A stretch of 64,000 nt of DNA from Parvibaculum sp. (GTDB lineage Bacteria > Pseudomonadota > Alphaproteobacteria > Parvibaculales > Parvibaculaceae), in contig NZ_JAHBYN010000001.1 of the NCBI RefSeq assembly GCF_019635935.1, positions 1,116,001 through 1,180,000 of the forward strand. Reading direction: 5' to 3'. The notes beneath the pieces were generated by a model that saw only the letters and a program-made list of their open reading frames with translations, had not been told where the DNA came from and made no database searches. The translations under genes and the position numbers were made by a program. Of this stretch, positions 40,845 to 50,243 are shown in pieces. Each line of letters starts with the position of its first letter. Position 1 is the stretch's first letter.

Positions 40845-42347
40845 ATGGCTAATTTTCTCACTAGGCGGGGCAACCGCTACTATTTTCAGAGGGCTGTACC
40901 CCTCAGCCTTCAAAGACGAATCGGCAAGAGGCTATGGCGAACGTCGCTGGGAGATTGCTCCTACAAAGATGCCAAGCGCCGGGCACGCCCATTCATTGAT
41001 GAGACGGACGCTCTCATAGAGCGATTTGCCCGACTCACCCCGACCCGCCTAAACGCCATATCAAGCCAGATGGCGGAACTAGGCATCCCCACAACACCGG
41101 ATCGACTAACCCCTGATGAAACCTCGCAGGCGCTCTCCGATGCCAGTGGCGCAGCCATAGGTGCTCTCTGCCACGAGCTTTGGACAGTGAGCAGACCGTT
41201 GGAGCCAGTTCTGTGCCATGAAGATATGATGGGCGTGCTAGCGACCGGGGCCCCCTCGACCTCGCTACGGCCACTGGCCGCACGCGCGGTGGCGCTAGTC
41301 GCTGCGCTCAAGACGATTCCCTCAGAACTACGGGGAGAGACAACTACAAAAGGACTAACCTGCCCCGCCCTCGAAAGCCTTCATGAGCGATGGGCCGAAC
41401 GCAGCGGGGCAACACCACAGACCGCTGGTGAAGCCCTGACGACCGTTCGCAGGTTTACGGAGCTACACGGCGCTCTTGCTCTTCGGGAAATCACGCGCCA
41501 GCACTGCCGGGAATTCAGAGCCGCGATGTTGAACATGCCTCGCATCATGTCTGAAGAAATGCGTAAGACCTCGCTGCCGAACATTCTCAAGCAACTTGAA
41601 GGAACGCCATACGAAAGGGTGAATCCCGTCACCGCCCGGAAGCGCCTTTCCTTCTTGAAGACCATTCTGGCATTCGGCGCGGAAGAAGGGGATATTGATG
41701 AGTCCCCAGCTAGCGGCCTTACAATCAAGGCGGGCGTCGAGACGGAAGACCGCAAGCCATTTTCACCTGACGAACTAGAAGTGCTATTCGCCTCGCTTAA
41801 CCGGAGAGTTGAACGAGACAGCTTCTATTGGATAACCGTATTGCTCTTGGCGACAGGTGCGAGAGCCGGAGAAATCATTCCGCTTGAAGCACAAGATATC
41901 GACCTCAACGGCCAGACACCACATATCCGGATTGTATCGGATGCAACATCCGGGCGGCGTCTCAAGACCAAACACAGCGAACGCTCGATACCTCTTCACC
42001 CTGCCCTGCTCCAACTTGGATTTGCAGAATTTATCAAAAGCAAAGAAGGCAGGTTGTTCCCCGAACTGAACGCTGACAAGCGCGGAAAATTCTCAACCTA
42101 CTTTTCTCAGCTATGGATGCGTTGGCTAAGAACGAAGGTTGGTATTACCGACAAATCGAAGACGCTTCATTCGTTGCGTCACAGCTTTAAGTCTCTATCG
42201 CGCCGGGCGGGAATCCCCGAAGACGTTCACGACGCGATCACCGGCCACAGCCCGGCCACCGTTGGCCGTGGGTATGGAGACTACCCAATTGAAATGTTGG
42301 CGCGAGAAGTGGAGAGGATCAATCTACCAAAGACGCTCGTCAAGTGA
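40845..42347 (+). CDS. Tyrosine-type integrase
   Basis: The 500-aa protein opens with NFLTRRGNRYYFQRAVPLSL (DUF6538-type Arg/Tyr-rich arm-binding region). It has a core-binding domain at about 165-270 and a catalytic domain with Arg in LLATGARAGEIIPLEAQDI, HSLRHSF (HxxR) and ITGHSPATVGRGY before the nucleophilic Tyr (GYGDY). All catalytic residues are present. It is the first gene inside attL and should recombine the tRNA-Glu 17-bp core. Confidence 0.92.
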   Translation: MANFLTRRGNRYYFQRAVPLSLQRRIGKRLWRTSLGDCSYKDAKRRARPFIDETDALIERFARLTPTRLNAISSQMAELGIPTTPDRLTPDETSQALSDASGAAIGALCHELWTVSRPLEPVLCHEDMMGVLATGAPSTSLRPLAARAVALVAALKTIPSELRGETTTKGLTCPALESLHERWAERSGATPQTAGEALTTVRRFTELHGALALREITRQHCREFRAAMLNMPRIMSEEMRKTSLPNILKQLEGTPYERVNPVTARKRLSFLKTILAFGAEEGDIDESPASGLTIKAGVETEDRKPFSPDELEVLFASLNRRVERDSFYWITVLLLATGARAGEIIPLEAQDIDLNGQTPHIRIVSDATSGRRLKTKHSERSIPLHPALLQLGFAEFIKSKEGRLFPELNADKRGKFSTYFSQLWMRWLRTKVGITDKSKTLHSLRHSFKSLSRRAGIPEDVHDAITGHSPATVGRGYGDYPIEMLAREVERINLPKTLVK

Positions 42348-42351
42348 GCGT

Positions 42352-42852
42352 CTATACCGATCCCAGCGCGAACAACATGCTTCCGAAAACCACCACCGCA
42401 AACAAGACCCAAACCCAAATCGGCATCGCGTCAGACGAACGCAGTGGCTCCTGATGTTTCTCAGATGGAGAGACCGCTGGCAAAGTGTCGGCGTCCCTCT
42501 TCCAATCTGGAACTTTCACATCGGAACCGCAGTATCTACACTTGATTGCAGCGCGCTTTATAGTTTCAGCGCAAACCGGGCATGCGATTTCGTCGGACAC
42601 GCGCATTACGGCAAGACCTCGCCCCTTCATTGCACGCCACGAGGTCCAACTAACTCCACTGTCATACTCAGCTTCGATAATGGCATTCGCGCCTAGCTTC
42701 GCCGCAAGCGCTTTCAGACGAGCATTGACCTCCGTAATACTCGGCGCACTCGAAAATGCCGACGCCGCCTCGCAACTTGCCTCAATGCGCCTGATAGGTT
42801 CATAGACAAAATCTACTTTCCCAACATGAATAGCTATGTCGTCCGGATTCAT
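42352..42852 (-). CDS. YbjQ-like domain + zinc-ribbon membrane protein
   Basis: The 166-aa protein starts at ATG 42852 after GGGGGAATGC. The N-terminal part (LKALAAKLGANAIIEAEYDS) resembles the heavy-metal-binding/YbjQ-type strand-helix motif. A zinc ribbon is at about 91-108 (CPVCAETIKRAAIKCRYCGS), and one membrane helix near the C-terminus (IWVWVLFAVVVFGSMLFAL). It is convergent with the integrase (4-base gap). Function unknown. Confidence 0.65.
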   Translation of the reverse strand: MNPDDIAIHVGKVDFVYEPIRRIEASCEAASAFSSAPSITEVNARLKALAAKLGANAIIEAEYDSGVSWTSWRAMKGRGLAVMRVSDEIACPVCAETIKRAAIKCRYCGSDVKVPDWKRDADTLPAVSPSEKHQEPLRSSDAMPIWVWVLFAVVVFGSMLFALGSV

Positions 42853-42927
42853 GCATTCCCCCAGTGACGCGCCTAAACTCCGGATGCAGAGTATCAGTCT
42901 AGTGAGGGAAAGCGAGTCCTATGGCCC

Positions 42928-45819
42928 CTAAGCCGCTCGACTGTACAGGCCACCGGGCCGAATTGCATTGCGAAGCTCTTTACCGATCAGGCTGCGGACT
43001 TGGCTTTCCACGACGGCCCCCACGCGCCGCGCCATCGCTTCATCTTGCTCCGCACCCTGAGAGCCGCCCTGAACATTGACCTCAACTCCAAAGCTGATGT
43101 GCTGCACCACACCCGCGCCACCATGACTCCGCACACCGAGCACACCATTAGGACCGCGCGCAAGGGGCATGACAGCTTCAGGGCCAGCCTCACCCATAAG
43201 CCCGGCACCCTTCGCCATCGGGAAGAGAGTCGGTTTATTGACAACGCCGCCTTTTGCAAACGCCGTGATTTCGTTACCGCCAGAGAACGCGCCGCCTTTT
43301 GCAAAGCCACCCGTGAACACACTACCAAGTGCACCAATCCAGCCGCCGCCGCCCGCAGCAGCCTTAATCCGATTGAAAGCTGTCGCGAAAAGGTTGGCGT
43401 ACAAGATCATCTGGATCGTTTCGTTGATGAATGCTTTACTCAAATCTTTGAAGCTAGCTTCGCCGCCAGTAAGCATGTCGGCAAAGACTTGAGACGTTCG
43501 CTTACCCCAACCGTCAATTGCGTCCTTGAGTTCGTCAATGCCGCTCTTGCCGTCATCCTTGATCTTCTCAAGGCCAGCCCACAAGCGTTCAGCTTCGTCC
43601 GCGCTTAGCTTGAAACCACCCTTGGCAAGCGTCTCTAGCGCAATCTCAAGTTCGATTGACGCCTTCTTGTAAAGGTCGATCTTGCTTGAGCCGTCTTCGA
43701 TGTAGCGATTAACTAGCTGCTGAGCGTCATTGAAATCTTCAACGGCTTTTTCAGCAGCCTTGTCAGCCGCTTCCTTCGCCTGAATCTGCCCGACAAGCGA
43801 ACGGATCGAGTCTTCCTGAATCTTGGTAAGCGCTGTACCGTCTTCAATCGCGAGATTGCGCGCCTTCATTACAGCGGTTTCAACTTCGCGCTGTGCGGTT
43901 GCGTAAGACATGATCTTGAGTTCGTCGCGAAGCGATTGAACGAACTTCGCAAGCTTTTCCGTTCCTTCACCAAGGCCGGAGTCAGCCGTGTTTGATCCAG
44001 TGAACACACCGGCCATGAGGTTCTTGAGGTCAATAGCGGCTTGGTCGCCAGCAACAAGAAGGTCATCAATCTTTGACTGAAGGTCAGAGATTTCCTTCCC
44101 GGCCTGCTTGGCGATATTCTCACCGCCCGGCAACGCCGCAAGGCGACCGTCATTCTGCAACGCCTGCTGAAGCGCAATAGCCGACTGTGCCTCCATCAGG
44201 TTTGACTTGATCTTGGCCTGTTGCGCCTGAACGTCGCGGATCGTCTGCGCCGTCTGTTCCTTTGAAAGCTTTGTGGTTGTGCTTAGCTGGCTTGAAACCT
44301 CGAAATAGGAATCGTAAAGCTCATCGGCTTTTCGCGAGGCTTCGCGAGAGGCGTTTGAAAGCATGTAGAGCGCGCCAACCGTAACCACGATTGCAGCACC
44401 AATAGGCCCGCCGAAGAACGCCATAACAGAGTTCAAGGCGCGCATTGCGTAGGTCGCCGCGATAGCTGCCACTGTACTAGCTCGCATAGCTAGCGTATGG
44501 GCCGTAGTAGCCGCTGTGGCGCGCACGGTTGCGACCGCTACCGAATTATCGGCAGCGGCAAGAACGCCCTTGGCAGCCGCTAGATCGCGACTGAGGGCTA
44601 TTTCACGCGCCATAAGGTTTGCGCGGAGAGATTCGGCGGCGGGACCGGAAGAAAGGCCAACGTAAGAAGCGCGCCTCGCGTTCTGCGCAACAATCTCGGC
44701 TTCAATGGACGCGACAACTGCAAACGAGCGAGCGCGCTCCGCCGATGCGGATTCTAGCGTGGCGACCGCAGCCGTCTTTTCAGCCGCAGCTTTAGCCGCC
44801 GCAGCCTTAGCGCCGTTGATATACGAGGCGTTGCCGGAAAGGACCGCCGTATGAAGTTGCGTCTGTGCAGCTACAAATGCGCCAGCGCTCGCGATTGCCG
44901 GGGCAAGTCCGCGCGCGATGAACAGAGTACCAAGCGCAACCGCCGCGTCAGTGGCAGCCGAGACAACTTCTTCAAGGTTTTCCGCAAGTGCCCGTATAGC
45001 CCCCGCTCCCGCCGCGCTAATACCAGTGCGCTCGCCTAGCTGACCAATAAGCTTCGTCCAAGCGTTACCCATGACGGTAAGTGCCTGCCCGAACGTGACG
45101 CCCATTTTTTTGAATTCGGCATCAAGCGCCGCGCCTTGCTTTACGAAGGCGTCGATAATCACTTTCGACGTGATCTTGCCTTCTTCCGCAAGCTTACGAA
45201 GCGCGCCAACGTCACCGTTCGCAATTTCATCGGCAATCGTTTGAGCGACACGCGGCAACTGTTCAAGAACCGAATTAAGTTCCTGACCGCGAAGCGCGCC
45301 AGCCGCGATACCCTGCGAAAGCTGGAACAAACCAGCCGCAGTAGATTCCTTTGTGCCGCCGCCGATTGTAACGGCTTGAGCGAGCGACTTGGAAACGCTT
45401 AGAACGGTCGCCTGCTCAACGCCTAGACGCTTTGTAGCGCGCGCAAGGCGAGCATAGACGTTCACGGTTTCCGAAAAATCGTTTCTGGTATCTTGTGCGA
45501 CACGAAAAAGCTGGCCTTGAACCTTTGTGAGTTCAGCCGTTGAAGACGTGACTAGGCGGATACGGCTTTCAGCCGTTACCCAAGCGTCAGAGTATTGAGA
45601 GATTTGGCTAATGGCAGACGCGGCGATAACGAAGTTCAAAAGACGGCGTAAGTTCAGCGCTTCATACCCGACGAAGCGAATCTCGCTACCAGTCCTCCGC
45701 ATTTCCTTGTTGGTCGCACGGGCCTTTGCGCGAATGTCATCAAGGCTTCGCGTAACCTGCGTTGCACCTGAGCGAGCGGCGGAACCATCAATTACAACTC
45801 TAAGGCGCTTCTCGGTCAT
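42928..45819 (-). CDS. Lambda-type phage tail tape-measure protein (orphan)
   Basis: The 963-aa protein starts at ATG 45819; an in-frame TTG lies one codon upstream. N-terminal tape-measure domain at about 75-235 (FSETVNVYARLARATKRLGV; GAALRGQELNSVLEQLPRVA-type motif). A central Ala-rich helical rod and a membrane-like segment near 445-475 follow. A lambda-H-type C-terminal domain is near 780-830 (GWGKRTSQVFADMLTGGEAS), then Gly-rich GFAKGGAF repeats. The open frame looks intact. No tail tube, chaperone, terminator or baseplate genes are near, which is abnormal for a prophage. Confidence 0.9.
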   Translation of the reverse strand: MTEKRLRVVIDGSAARSGATQVTRSLDDIRAKARATNKEMRRTGSEIRFVGYEALNLRRLLNFVIAASAISQISQYSDAWVTAESRIRLVTSSTAELTKVQGQLFRVAQDTRNDFSETVNVYARLARATKRLGVEQATVLSVSKSLAQAVTIGGGTKESTAAGLFQLSQGIAAGALRGQELNSVLEQLPRVAQTIADEIANGDVGALRKLAEEGKITSKVIIDAFVKQGAALDAEFKKMGVTFGQALTVMGNAWTKLIGQLGERTGISAAGAGAIRALAENLEEVVSAATDAAVALGTLFIARGLAPAIASAGAFVAAQTQLHTAVLSGNASYINGAKAAAAKAAAEKTAAVATLESASAERARSFAVVASIEAEIVAQNARRASYVGLSSGPAAESLRANLMAREIALSRDLAAAKGVLAAADNSVAVATVRATAATTAHTLAMRASTVAAIAATYAMRALNSVMAFFGGPIGAAIVVTVGALYMLSNASREASRKADELYDSYFEVSSQLSTTTKLSKEQTAQTIRDVQAQQAKIKSNLMEAQSAIALQQALQNDGRLAALPGGENIAKQAGKEISDLQSKIDDLLVAGDQAAIDLKNLMAGVFTGSNTADSGLGEGTEKLAKFVQSLRDELKIMSYATAQREVETAVMKARNLAIEDGTALTKIQEDSIRSLVGQIQAKEAADKAAEKAVEDFNDAQQLVNRYIEDGSSKIDLYKKASIELEIALETLAKGGFKLSADEAERLWAGLEKIKDDGKSGIDELKDAIDGWGKRTSQVFADMLTGGEASFKDLSKAFINETIQMILYANLFATAFNRIKAAAGGGGWIGALGSVFTGGFAKGGAFSGGNEITAFAKGGVVNKPTLFPMAKGAGLMGEAGPEAVMPLARGPNGVLGVRSHGGAGVVQHISFGVEVNVQGGSQGAEQDEAMARRVGAVVESQVRSLIGKELRNAIRPGGLYSRAA

Positions 45820-45898
45820 CAATTCACTCTTCTATGAGAGTGAATTTTACCGTGTACGGAATGCCGACTAGTAATGTGCGACTAGTCGCAAACGCCGC

Positions 45899-46930
45899 TC
45901 AAGCTGCTTTGTTCTTTCGCACCTTTCGGCGGGGTACCTTGCGCACTTCCGATACAAAATTGCGCACCACGTGTTCCAGTTCCGCGCCAGACTCCAGTCG
46001 CTCCGCAGCCTCGCGGAGAAGATTTGCAAACACACTCGGAAAGGTAACCAGCCGCACTATCTCATCGGCCAGCGCTTCATTTTCCTCGCGCTCGCGCTTG
46101 TTGGTTCGTGATGCGAGCTTATTGCCAACTTCCGTAAGCGTGCCGTCAAACGCAACCACAGTGCGAAATGCTCGTTTAACGGCCCGGAGATGCTTGACCG
46201 TCGCTTCCAACACCATTGCGCGACATTCCATGTTCGCACTAGCTGCTGACAGTTGATCGAAAAGTGTCTCCTGACTGACAGCCCGAAAACCAGCAACGCG
46301 GATTTGTCCAACTAGGAAGTCAGGGCGCGTTTGCACGCTCGGTGGATGGTCTACCAGATACCTGATAGCCGCTAGCTGATGTTCTTCCGTATCAAGCCCA
46401 GAGGAAATCGCAGCCGCATAATCGGCGCTAATCTCGTTGTACAGGAAAGCCTCAAACACGGCAGAGGACACGCGAGCAATCACGCTGCCATGCTTGAGAC
46501 ATTTCCGGCCTGACGGCACCGCGCCAAACCACTCATCAACCTGGGAATCCGCACGTATGAGTTTGGCTACCGCGAGCGCGTCGGTAGTTTCCCCGCCCTC
46601 GGCAATGTTCTTCGCTGCGCCATAGGCTCGCGCTCGCGAAACAGGCCAGCCGTCCACTTCTCGCAATAGCTGGCAACGGACCTCAGAGACCTTGAGCCTC
46701 TTCGCCAGATCGAGCCGTTGGTGTCCATCGACAACGATAAACTGCGGTTCACCCTTACGCGGCACTTTCGGCTGCCACGCCACTAGCACTCCTGCAAAGC
46801 ACGGCTCCCAACGCGAAACCGAACTAAGGCTTCGGTTCACGCCAGCGGCATTACCACCCGACTTGAACTGAAAAAGATTTGCGTCAGCGCCAATGTCGGT
46901 AACCGCTACTAGGATTGATAGATCGGGCAT
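45899..46930 (-). CDS. ParB/sulfiredoxin-like nuclease-fold protein
   Basis: The protein of about 343 aa has IVVDGHQRLDLAKRLKVSEV (about 70-90), the ParB/Srx-type G-H/x-R box, with the remaining ParB strands before and after. The rest is helical (LAAIRYLVDHPP; RREVRKVPRRKVRKNKAA-like basic tail). ATG 46930 follows GGATTGAGG; a TTG at 46936 overlaps the previous stop. Many phages carry such ParB-like proteins near packaging or replication genes. It is encoded upstream of the tape measure on the same strand. Confidence 0.7.
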   Translation of the reverse strand: MPDLSILVAVTDIGADANLFQFKSGGNAAGVNRSLSSVSRWEPCFAGVLVAWQPKVPRKGEPQFIVVDGHQRLDLAKRLKVSEVRCQLLREVDGWPVSRARAYGAAKNIAEGGETTDALAVAKLIRADSQVDEWFGAVPSGRKCLKHGSVIARVSSAVFEAFLYNEISADYAAAISSGLDTEEHQLAAIRYLVDHPPSVQTRPDFLVGQIRVAGFRAVSQETLFDQLSAASANMECRAMVLEATVKHLRAVKRAFRTVVAFDGTLTEVGNKLASRTNKREREENEALADEIVRLVTFPSVFANLLREAAERLESGAELEHVVRNFVSEVRKVPRRKVRKNKAA

Positions 46931-46932
46931 CC

Positions 46933-47322
46933 TCAATCCGGCAGTTCGTTGTAGGCGTCTTTGCCGATGTAGTGGATGAAGCGAACGCGCGTCATCGTGT
47001 CCATCGTGCTCTTGCGCAGGTGGGGCATTCGCCTTCTCAACGATGCCTCTTGAGCGGCGTTCTCTATTTCAAGCGGCGTAGGGCTCTTCTTCGAAGACGA
47101 TCTACCGGCGTTCGCCTGCCCAGACCACAAAGCGCGATCCGAATTGACTATCAGTTGCGCTTCATTTCGAAGCTGTTCAATCGACGGAGCTACCGGCCAC
47201 TTTTGAACCTCTGCCCATAGCGCCCACTGAAGCGGCACGATTCGGTTTGGCGCAAGGTCCTTGACCGCGCGAACGGCTTGACTAAAACGTATCTCGTAAG
47301 CTTCTTGGGAAAGTTCTGACAT
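46933..47322 (-). CDS. Hypothetical 129-aa island protein
   Basis: Starts at ATG 47322 and ends next to the ParB-like start. Helical sequence with WALWAEVQKWPVAPSIEQLR and ASLRRRMPHLRKSTMDTMTR. Size and position before a ParB-like gene would suit a small terminase-like or adaptor protein, but no motif supports this. Probably cotranscribed with the two genes after it. Confidence 0.55.
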   Translation of the reverse strand: MSELSQEAYEIRFSQAVRAVKDLAPNRIVPLQWALWAEVQKWPVAPSIEQLRNEAQLIVNSDRALWSGQANAGRSSSKKSPTPLEIENAAQEASLRRRMPHLRKSTMDTMTRVRFIHYIGKDAYNELPD

Positions 47323-47455
47323 GAATGCTCGCTTTGTTATCCTGAGAGCATTCTATGAAAATGACTTTGTACGGACGAAATGAGCGAATTTGCGTTGCGC
47401 GACGAATGCCGAAGACGTTCGCTGCGCACGGTGGATATAAAGGAAATTGACGACT

Positions 47456-48520
47456 ATGTCGGATGACAGGTTAGTCGAGGCAAAGCGCTTGATAGCGGAG
47501 AGTGCATTTGACTTTCTCCTTCGGTCTCTCGATGAAATCGAGGACCATCCAAAATACTCAGTCATACACTTTGCAACCGCCGTCGAGCTTCTTCTAAAGG
47601 CACGGCTCATGCACGAACATTGGTCCCTTGTAGTCCTGCATCCATCCGATGCCGAATTGAGCAAGTTTCTGAGTGGCAAGTGCAAAACGGTTACTCAATC
47701 GGAAGCCATCAAACGGTTGATAGGTATTTGCTCCGAACCCATAGCTTCTGAAGTGGTGGCACAGTTTGAGAAGCTTGCCGCACACCGAAACAGGATGATT
47801 CACTTTTATCACGAGGTCAGTTCACAGAAGGCAGCTCCGAGCGTTCAAGCTGATGTTGCCAGAGAACAGTGCCTGTGTTGGATACATCTTGAACGCCTGC
47901 TTAGCAGTTGGAAGCCTCAGTTCGAACCGTTCTCCGGAGAGGTTCTCAAAGCCCATCATAAGATGCGGCGGAATCGCGCATATTTGTCCGCCGTCTTTGA
48001 GACGCTGCACGACAAAATCAACGCGGCGAAGAAGCAGGGAAGGAAGTTCAATGAGTGCGCGTCTTGCGGATATATCTCAGCCGAGGTTAGCCAACTTACA
48101 TCAAATTTCTTCGAGCAGCGCTGCCTCGTATGTGGCCTTACCGACGCTTACATAGAAGTGCAATGCCCAGAAGATGACTGCGATACAACAATAACAATTC
48201 CAGCGGACGCCGAGGAAGAGCACGCGTGTGGTGAATGCGGATACTCGGTGTCCAGCGATGATCTATCTGAGCTTCTCGATACGGAGGACGCTGATGAAAT
48301 CAGCTACGTACAAAAGAATTGCGCGCCTTGCATGTCGCTTGGCTCCGTAATTCAGCATCACGACATATACATATGCATCGAGTGCTTAAGTTGGAGCAGA
48401 GACATTGCAGGTTGTGAATGGTGCAACGAGCTGCAAATGGGTGGCGGTGATTTGGAATTCAGCTATCACAGCGGATGCGAGTTCTGCGATGGACATGCAG
48501 GGTGGCACGCAGACGACTAG
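47456..48520 (+). CDS. HEPN-like domain fused to multiple zinc ribbons
   Basis: The 354-aa protein starts at ATG 47456 (TTG 47447 is also in frame). N-terminal helices include IHFATAVELLLKARLMHEHW and, at 111-116, R-N-R-M-I-H, the R-x4-H motif of HEPN RNases. From about 200 there are four Cys pairs in ribbons (CASCGYIS ... CLVCGL; CPEDDCDT ... CGECGY; CAPCMS ... CIECLS; CEWCNE ... CEFCDG). The combination suggests an RNA-targeting toxin or defence effector with nucleic-acid-sensing ribbons. It has its own promoter region and no antitoxin neighbour in the same operon. Confidence 0.65.
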   Translation: MSDDRLVEAKRLIAESAFDFLLRSLDEIEDHPKYSVIHFATAVELLLKARLMHEHWSLVVLHPSDAELSKFLSGKCKTVTQSEAIKRLIGICSEPIASEVVAQFEKLAAHRNRMIHFYHEVSSQKAAPSVQADVAREQCLCWIHLERLLSSWKPQFEPFSGEVLKAHHKMRRNRAYLSAVFETLHDKINAAKKQGRKFNECASCGYISAEVSQLTSNFFEQRCLVCGLTDAYIEVQCPEDDCDTTITIPADAEEEHACGECGYSVSSDDLSELLDTEDADEISYVQKNCAPCMSLGSVIQHHDIYICIECLSWSRDIAGCEWCNELQMGGGDLEFSYHSGCEFCDGHAGWHADD

Positions 48521-48569
48521 GGCGTTGCTGATTTAGCGGCCAATAATGCCATCTTCTACTCAAGTATCT

Positions 48570-49238
48570 TCAGCGTGAGGCACTTAGTACCCGCTGTACC
48601 GTAGTGGCCTGCCACAGCCCTCGCCTGCTCGGAGTCGGGATTCCCCGTTCGTTCAATTCCGCTGCCAGCCTTCGGGCGCTGTCGAATCCTTCCGACCGCA
48701 CAGCCCGCAAGATTGGCGACAAATCTGCCGCTCTGCTCGCGGCAGTTGAGGATCGGGAAGCTCGCCCTTTTGCCCTGCCTTGCTCCGCCGCTACATCACT
48801 GAGCTTTACAGGCCCACCGAGCTTTACACCCCTCGCCTTCGCGGCAGCCAACGCGGCCTTGGTTCGCGCCGAAATCATTTCGCGCTCGTACTCCGCCATC
48901 GCCGCAAGGATATGGACCGTAAGCTTGTTGGCTTGCGGCATATCGACGGCAACGAAGTCCACGTCCGCTTCCATCAAGTTGGCAATGAAGGCGACATTGC
49001 GAGCGAGACGATCCAGTTTCGCGATCACCAGTTTTGCCCCGTGTACCCGGCAGAGAGCCAACGCCTTGGCAATCTCAGGACGATCATTTCGTTTGCCCGA
49101 CTCGACCTCGACAAACTCAGCGACAACCTTCCCGCCTGTTGTGAACCGCGCGACCGCTTCACGCTGAGCCTCAAGGCCAAGCCCGCTTTGCCCCTGCCGG
49201 GCCGTGCTTACGCGGTAGTAGGCGACAAAGCGGCTCAT
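48570..49238 (-). CDS. Serine resolvase/invertase family recombinase
   Basis: The 222-aa protein has the resolvase catalytic domain (1-135): FVAYYRVSTARQGQSGLGLE with Ser11 nucleophile, LVIAKLDRLARN, and HILAAMAEYEREMISARTKA. A C-terminal HTH follows (RRLAAELNERGIPTPSRRGL). ATG 49238 follows GGAGAGCCGAA. It may resolve multimers, invert a segment or act as a second mobility function; no inverted target sites were noticed around it. Confidence 0.9.
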   Translation of the reverse strand: MSRFVAYYRVSTARQGQSGLGLEAQREAVARFTTGGKVVAEFVEVESGKRNDRPEIAKALALCRVHGAKLVIAKLDRLARNVAFIANLMEADVDFVAVDMPQANKLTVHILAAMAEYEREMISARTKAALAAAKARGVKLGGPVKLSDVAAEQGRAKGRASRSSTAASRAADLSPILRAVRSEGFDSARRLAAELNERGIPTPSRRGLWQATTVQRVLSASR

Positions 49239-49426
49239 TTCGGCTCTCCGTTACGTTTCTAGGTACGTCCGTTCCTAAGAATGTAATAGCAGTCGAAATA
49301 GAGTCAAGAAATCATGCGTGTAATCAAAATCGTTATATTCTGTAATCAACTTACTAATTTTAGTGAAGTGCTGGTTGTGCTTGAATGAATCACTCGATGA
49401 CAACCAACAAGAGAAGGAATATCGAT

Positions 49427-49660
49427 ATGAATACTGAGAACATGACCAAGATTGCGGCGGGCCTGAGGGCTCCTGAAAACCAGCAAGCGCTCGCCGCCTC
49501 AGTGGCGGAGCTGATCGATGCCTACGAACGTGTGGGCGGGTGTGACGATGACGAAGCTGCCGATGCGGCCAAGGTCTTCGCCCGGTCAGCGCGCCTGCTC
49601 ACCGAAACAGCCCTCGATATCGCTTCAAAGGGCCTCTCATCGCCCGCAGAAGCCGCGTAA
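49427..49660 (+). CDS. Small helical hypothetical protein
   Basis: The 77-aa protein starts at ATG 49427 with AGAAGGA eight bases upstream; an upstream ATG at 49385 is in frame but lacks a good ribosome-binding site. It is helical (AAGLRAPENQQALAASVAEL; ADAAKVFARSARLLTETALD) with a GGCDDDEAAD loop. Followed 14 bases later by a second small helical gene, so probably a two-gene operon. Confidence 0.6.
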   Translation: MNTENMTKIAAGLRAPENQQALAASVAELIDAYERVGGCDDDEAADAAKVFARSARLLTETALDIASKGLSSPAEAA

Positions 49661-49674
49661 GGAAGGATTATGTC

Positions 49675-49950
49675 ATGACGACAGTCGAACACCTGACGGC
49701 GCGCCACAGAGAGCTTGAGAGCAAATACCGGCAGGCTGATATATCCGAGGAACGGCTAACGGAGACAATCGAAGCGCTCGGGCATCTGGCAACCGAGATA
49801 GCCCGAGCGCCGGTAGAGCGAGCGTCGGACCTCCACATAAAAGCCCGCCTGCTAGAAAGGCGGCTCCGGGAAAGCATGTCGCCGGAGCACAGTGGCGACG
49901 TAGTAGACCACATGCTCGCTTGCAGCATCGTGGACGCGCTCGCGGACTGA
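49675..49950 (+). CDS. Coiled-coil hypothetical protein
   Basis: The 91-aa protein starts at ATG 49675 with AAGGATTATGTC upstream. Mostly alpha-helical with heptad-like spacing (HLTARHRELESKYRQADISE; LHIKARLLERRLRESMSPEH). Ends before a strong bidirectional terminator. No family recognised. Confidence 0.6.
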   Translation: MTTVEHLTARHRELESKYRQADISEERLTETIEALGHLATEIARAPVERASDLHIKARLLERRLRESMSPEHSGDVVDHMLACSIVDALAD

Positions 49951-49978
49951 TAAAAACGCGACCGATGCAGTGCATCAT

Positions 49979-50017
49979 AAGAACAGCCGGAATTCCTGTG
50001 GGGCTCCGGCTGTTCTT
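49979..50017. terminator. Bidirectional terminator
   Basis: Perfect 13-base arms AAGAACAGCCGGA (49979-49991) and TCCGGCTGTTCTT (50005-50017) around ATTCCTGTGGGGC. A- and T-rich ends on both sides make it functional in either direction. It separates the convergent genes ending at 49950 and 50016. Confidence 0.85.
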
Positions 50018-50243
50018 ACGTGCCCGCCGTTGTGACCCTGCCTTGAGCTAGGCACATGGCGCATACGTGCAAGGTAACACTGTCAACTACCTTGCCTTGA
50101 GTTATTACCGGGTGCGCTAGAACCTCGATAACCATGCTCGTTTCATCGTGCGGACAAACCCACGAATAGGAACCATCGCGAGCCTTTGGTAAGCTCGCGA
50201 TGTAACCGCCCTCGATAACCTGAAACGTTTTTTCGTCGCTCAT
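50016..50243 (-). CDS. Small zinc-ribbon-like protein
   Basis: The 75-aa protein starts at ATG 50243. It has C-x-H (WVCPHDETSMVIEVLAHP) near residue 30 and C-x2-C (HVCAMCLAQG) near 62, which could bind one zinc ion. It is the first gene on this strand beside a long AT-rich gap. Function unknown. Confidence 0.55.
   Translation of the reverse strand: MSDEKTFQVIEGGYIASLPKARDGSYSWVCPHDETSMVIEVLAHPVITQGKVVDSVTLHVCAMCLAQGRVTTAGT

Noticed and set aside
42928..47322. Complete tail module of a prophage
   Set aside because: Only the tape measure is recognisable. The neighbouring genes are ParB-like and unknown, with no tube, baseplate, capsid or terminase genes.
48570..49238. DNA-inversion switch around the resolvase-type gene
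   Set aside because: No pair of inverted recombination sites was found flanking a promoter or gene segment nearby.
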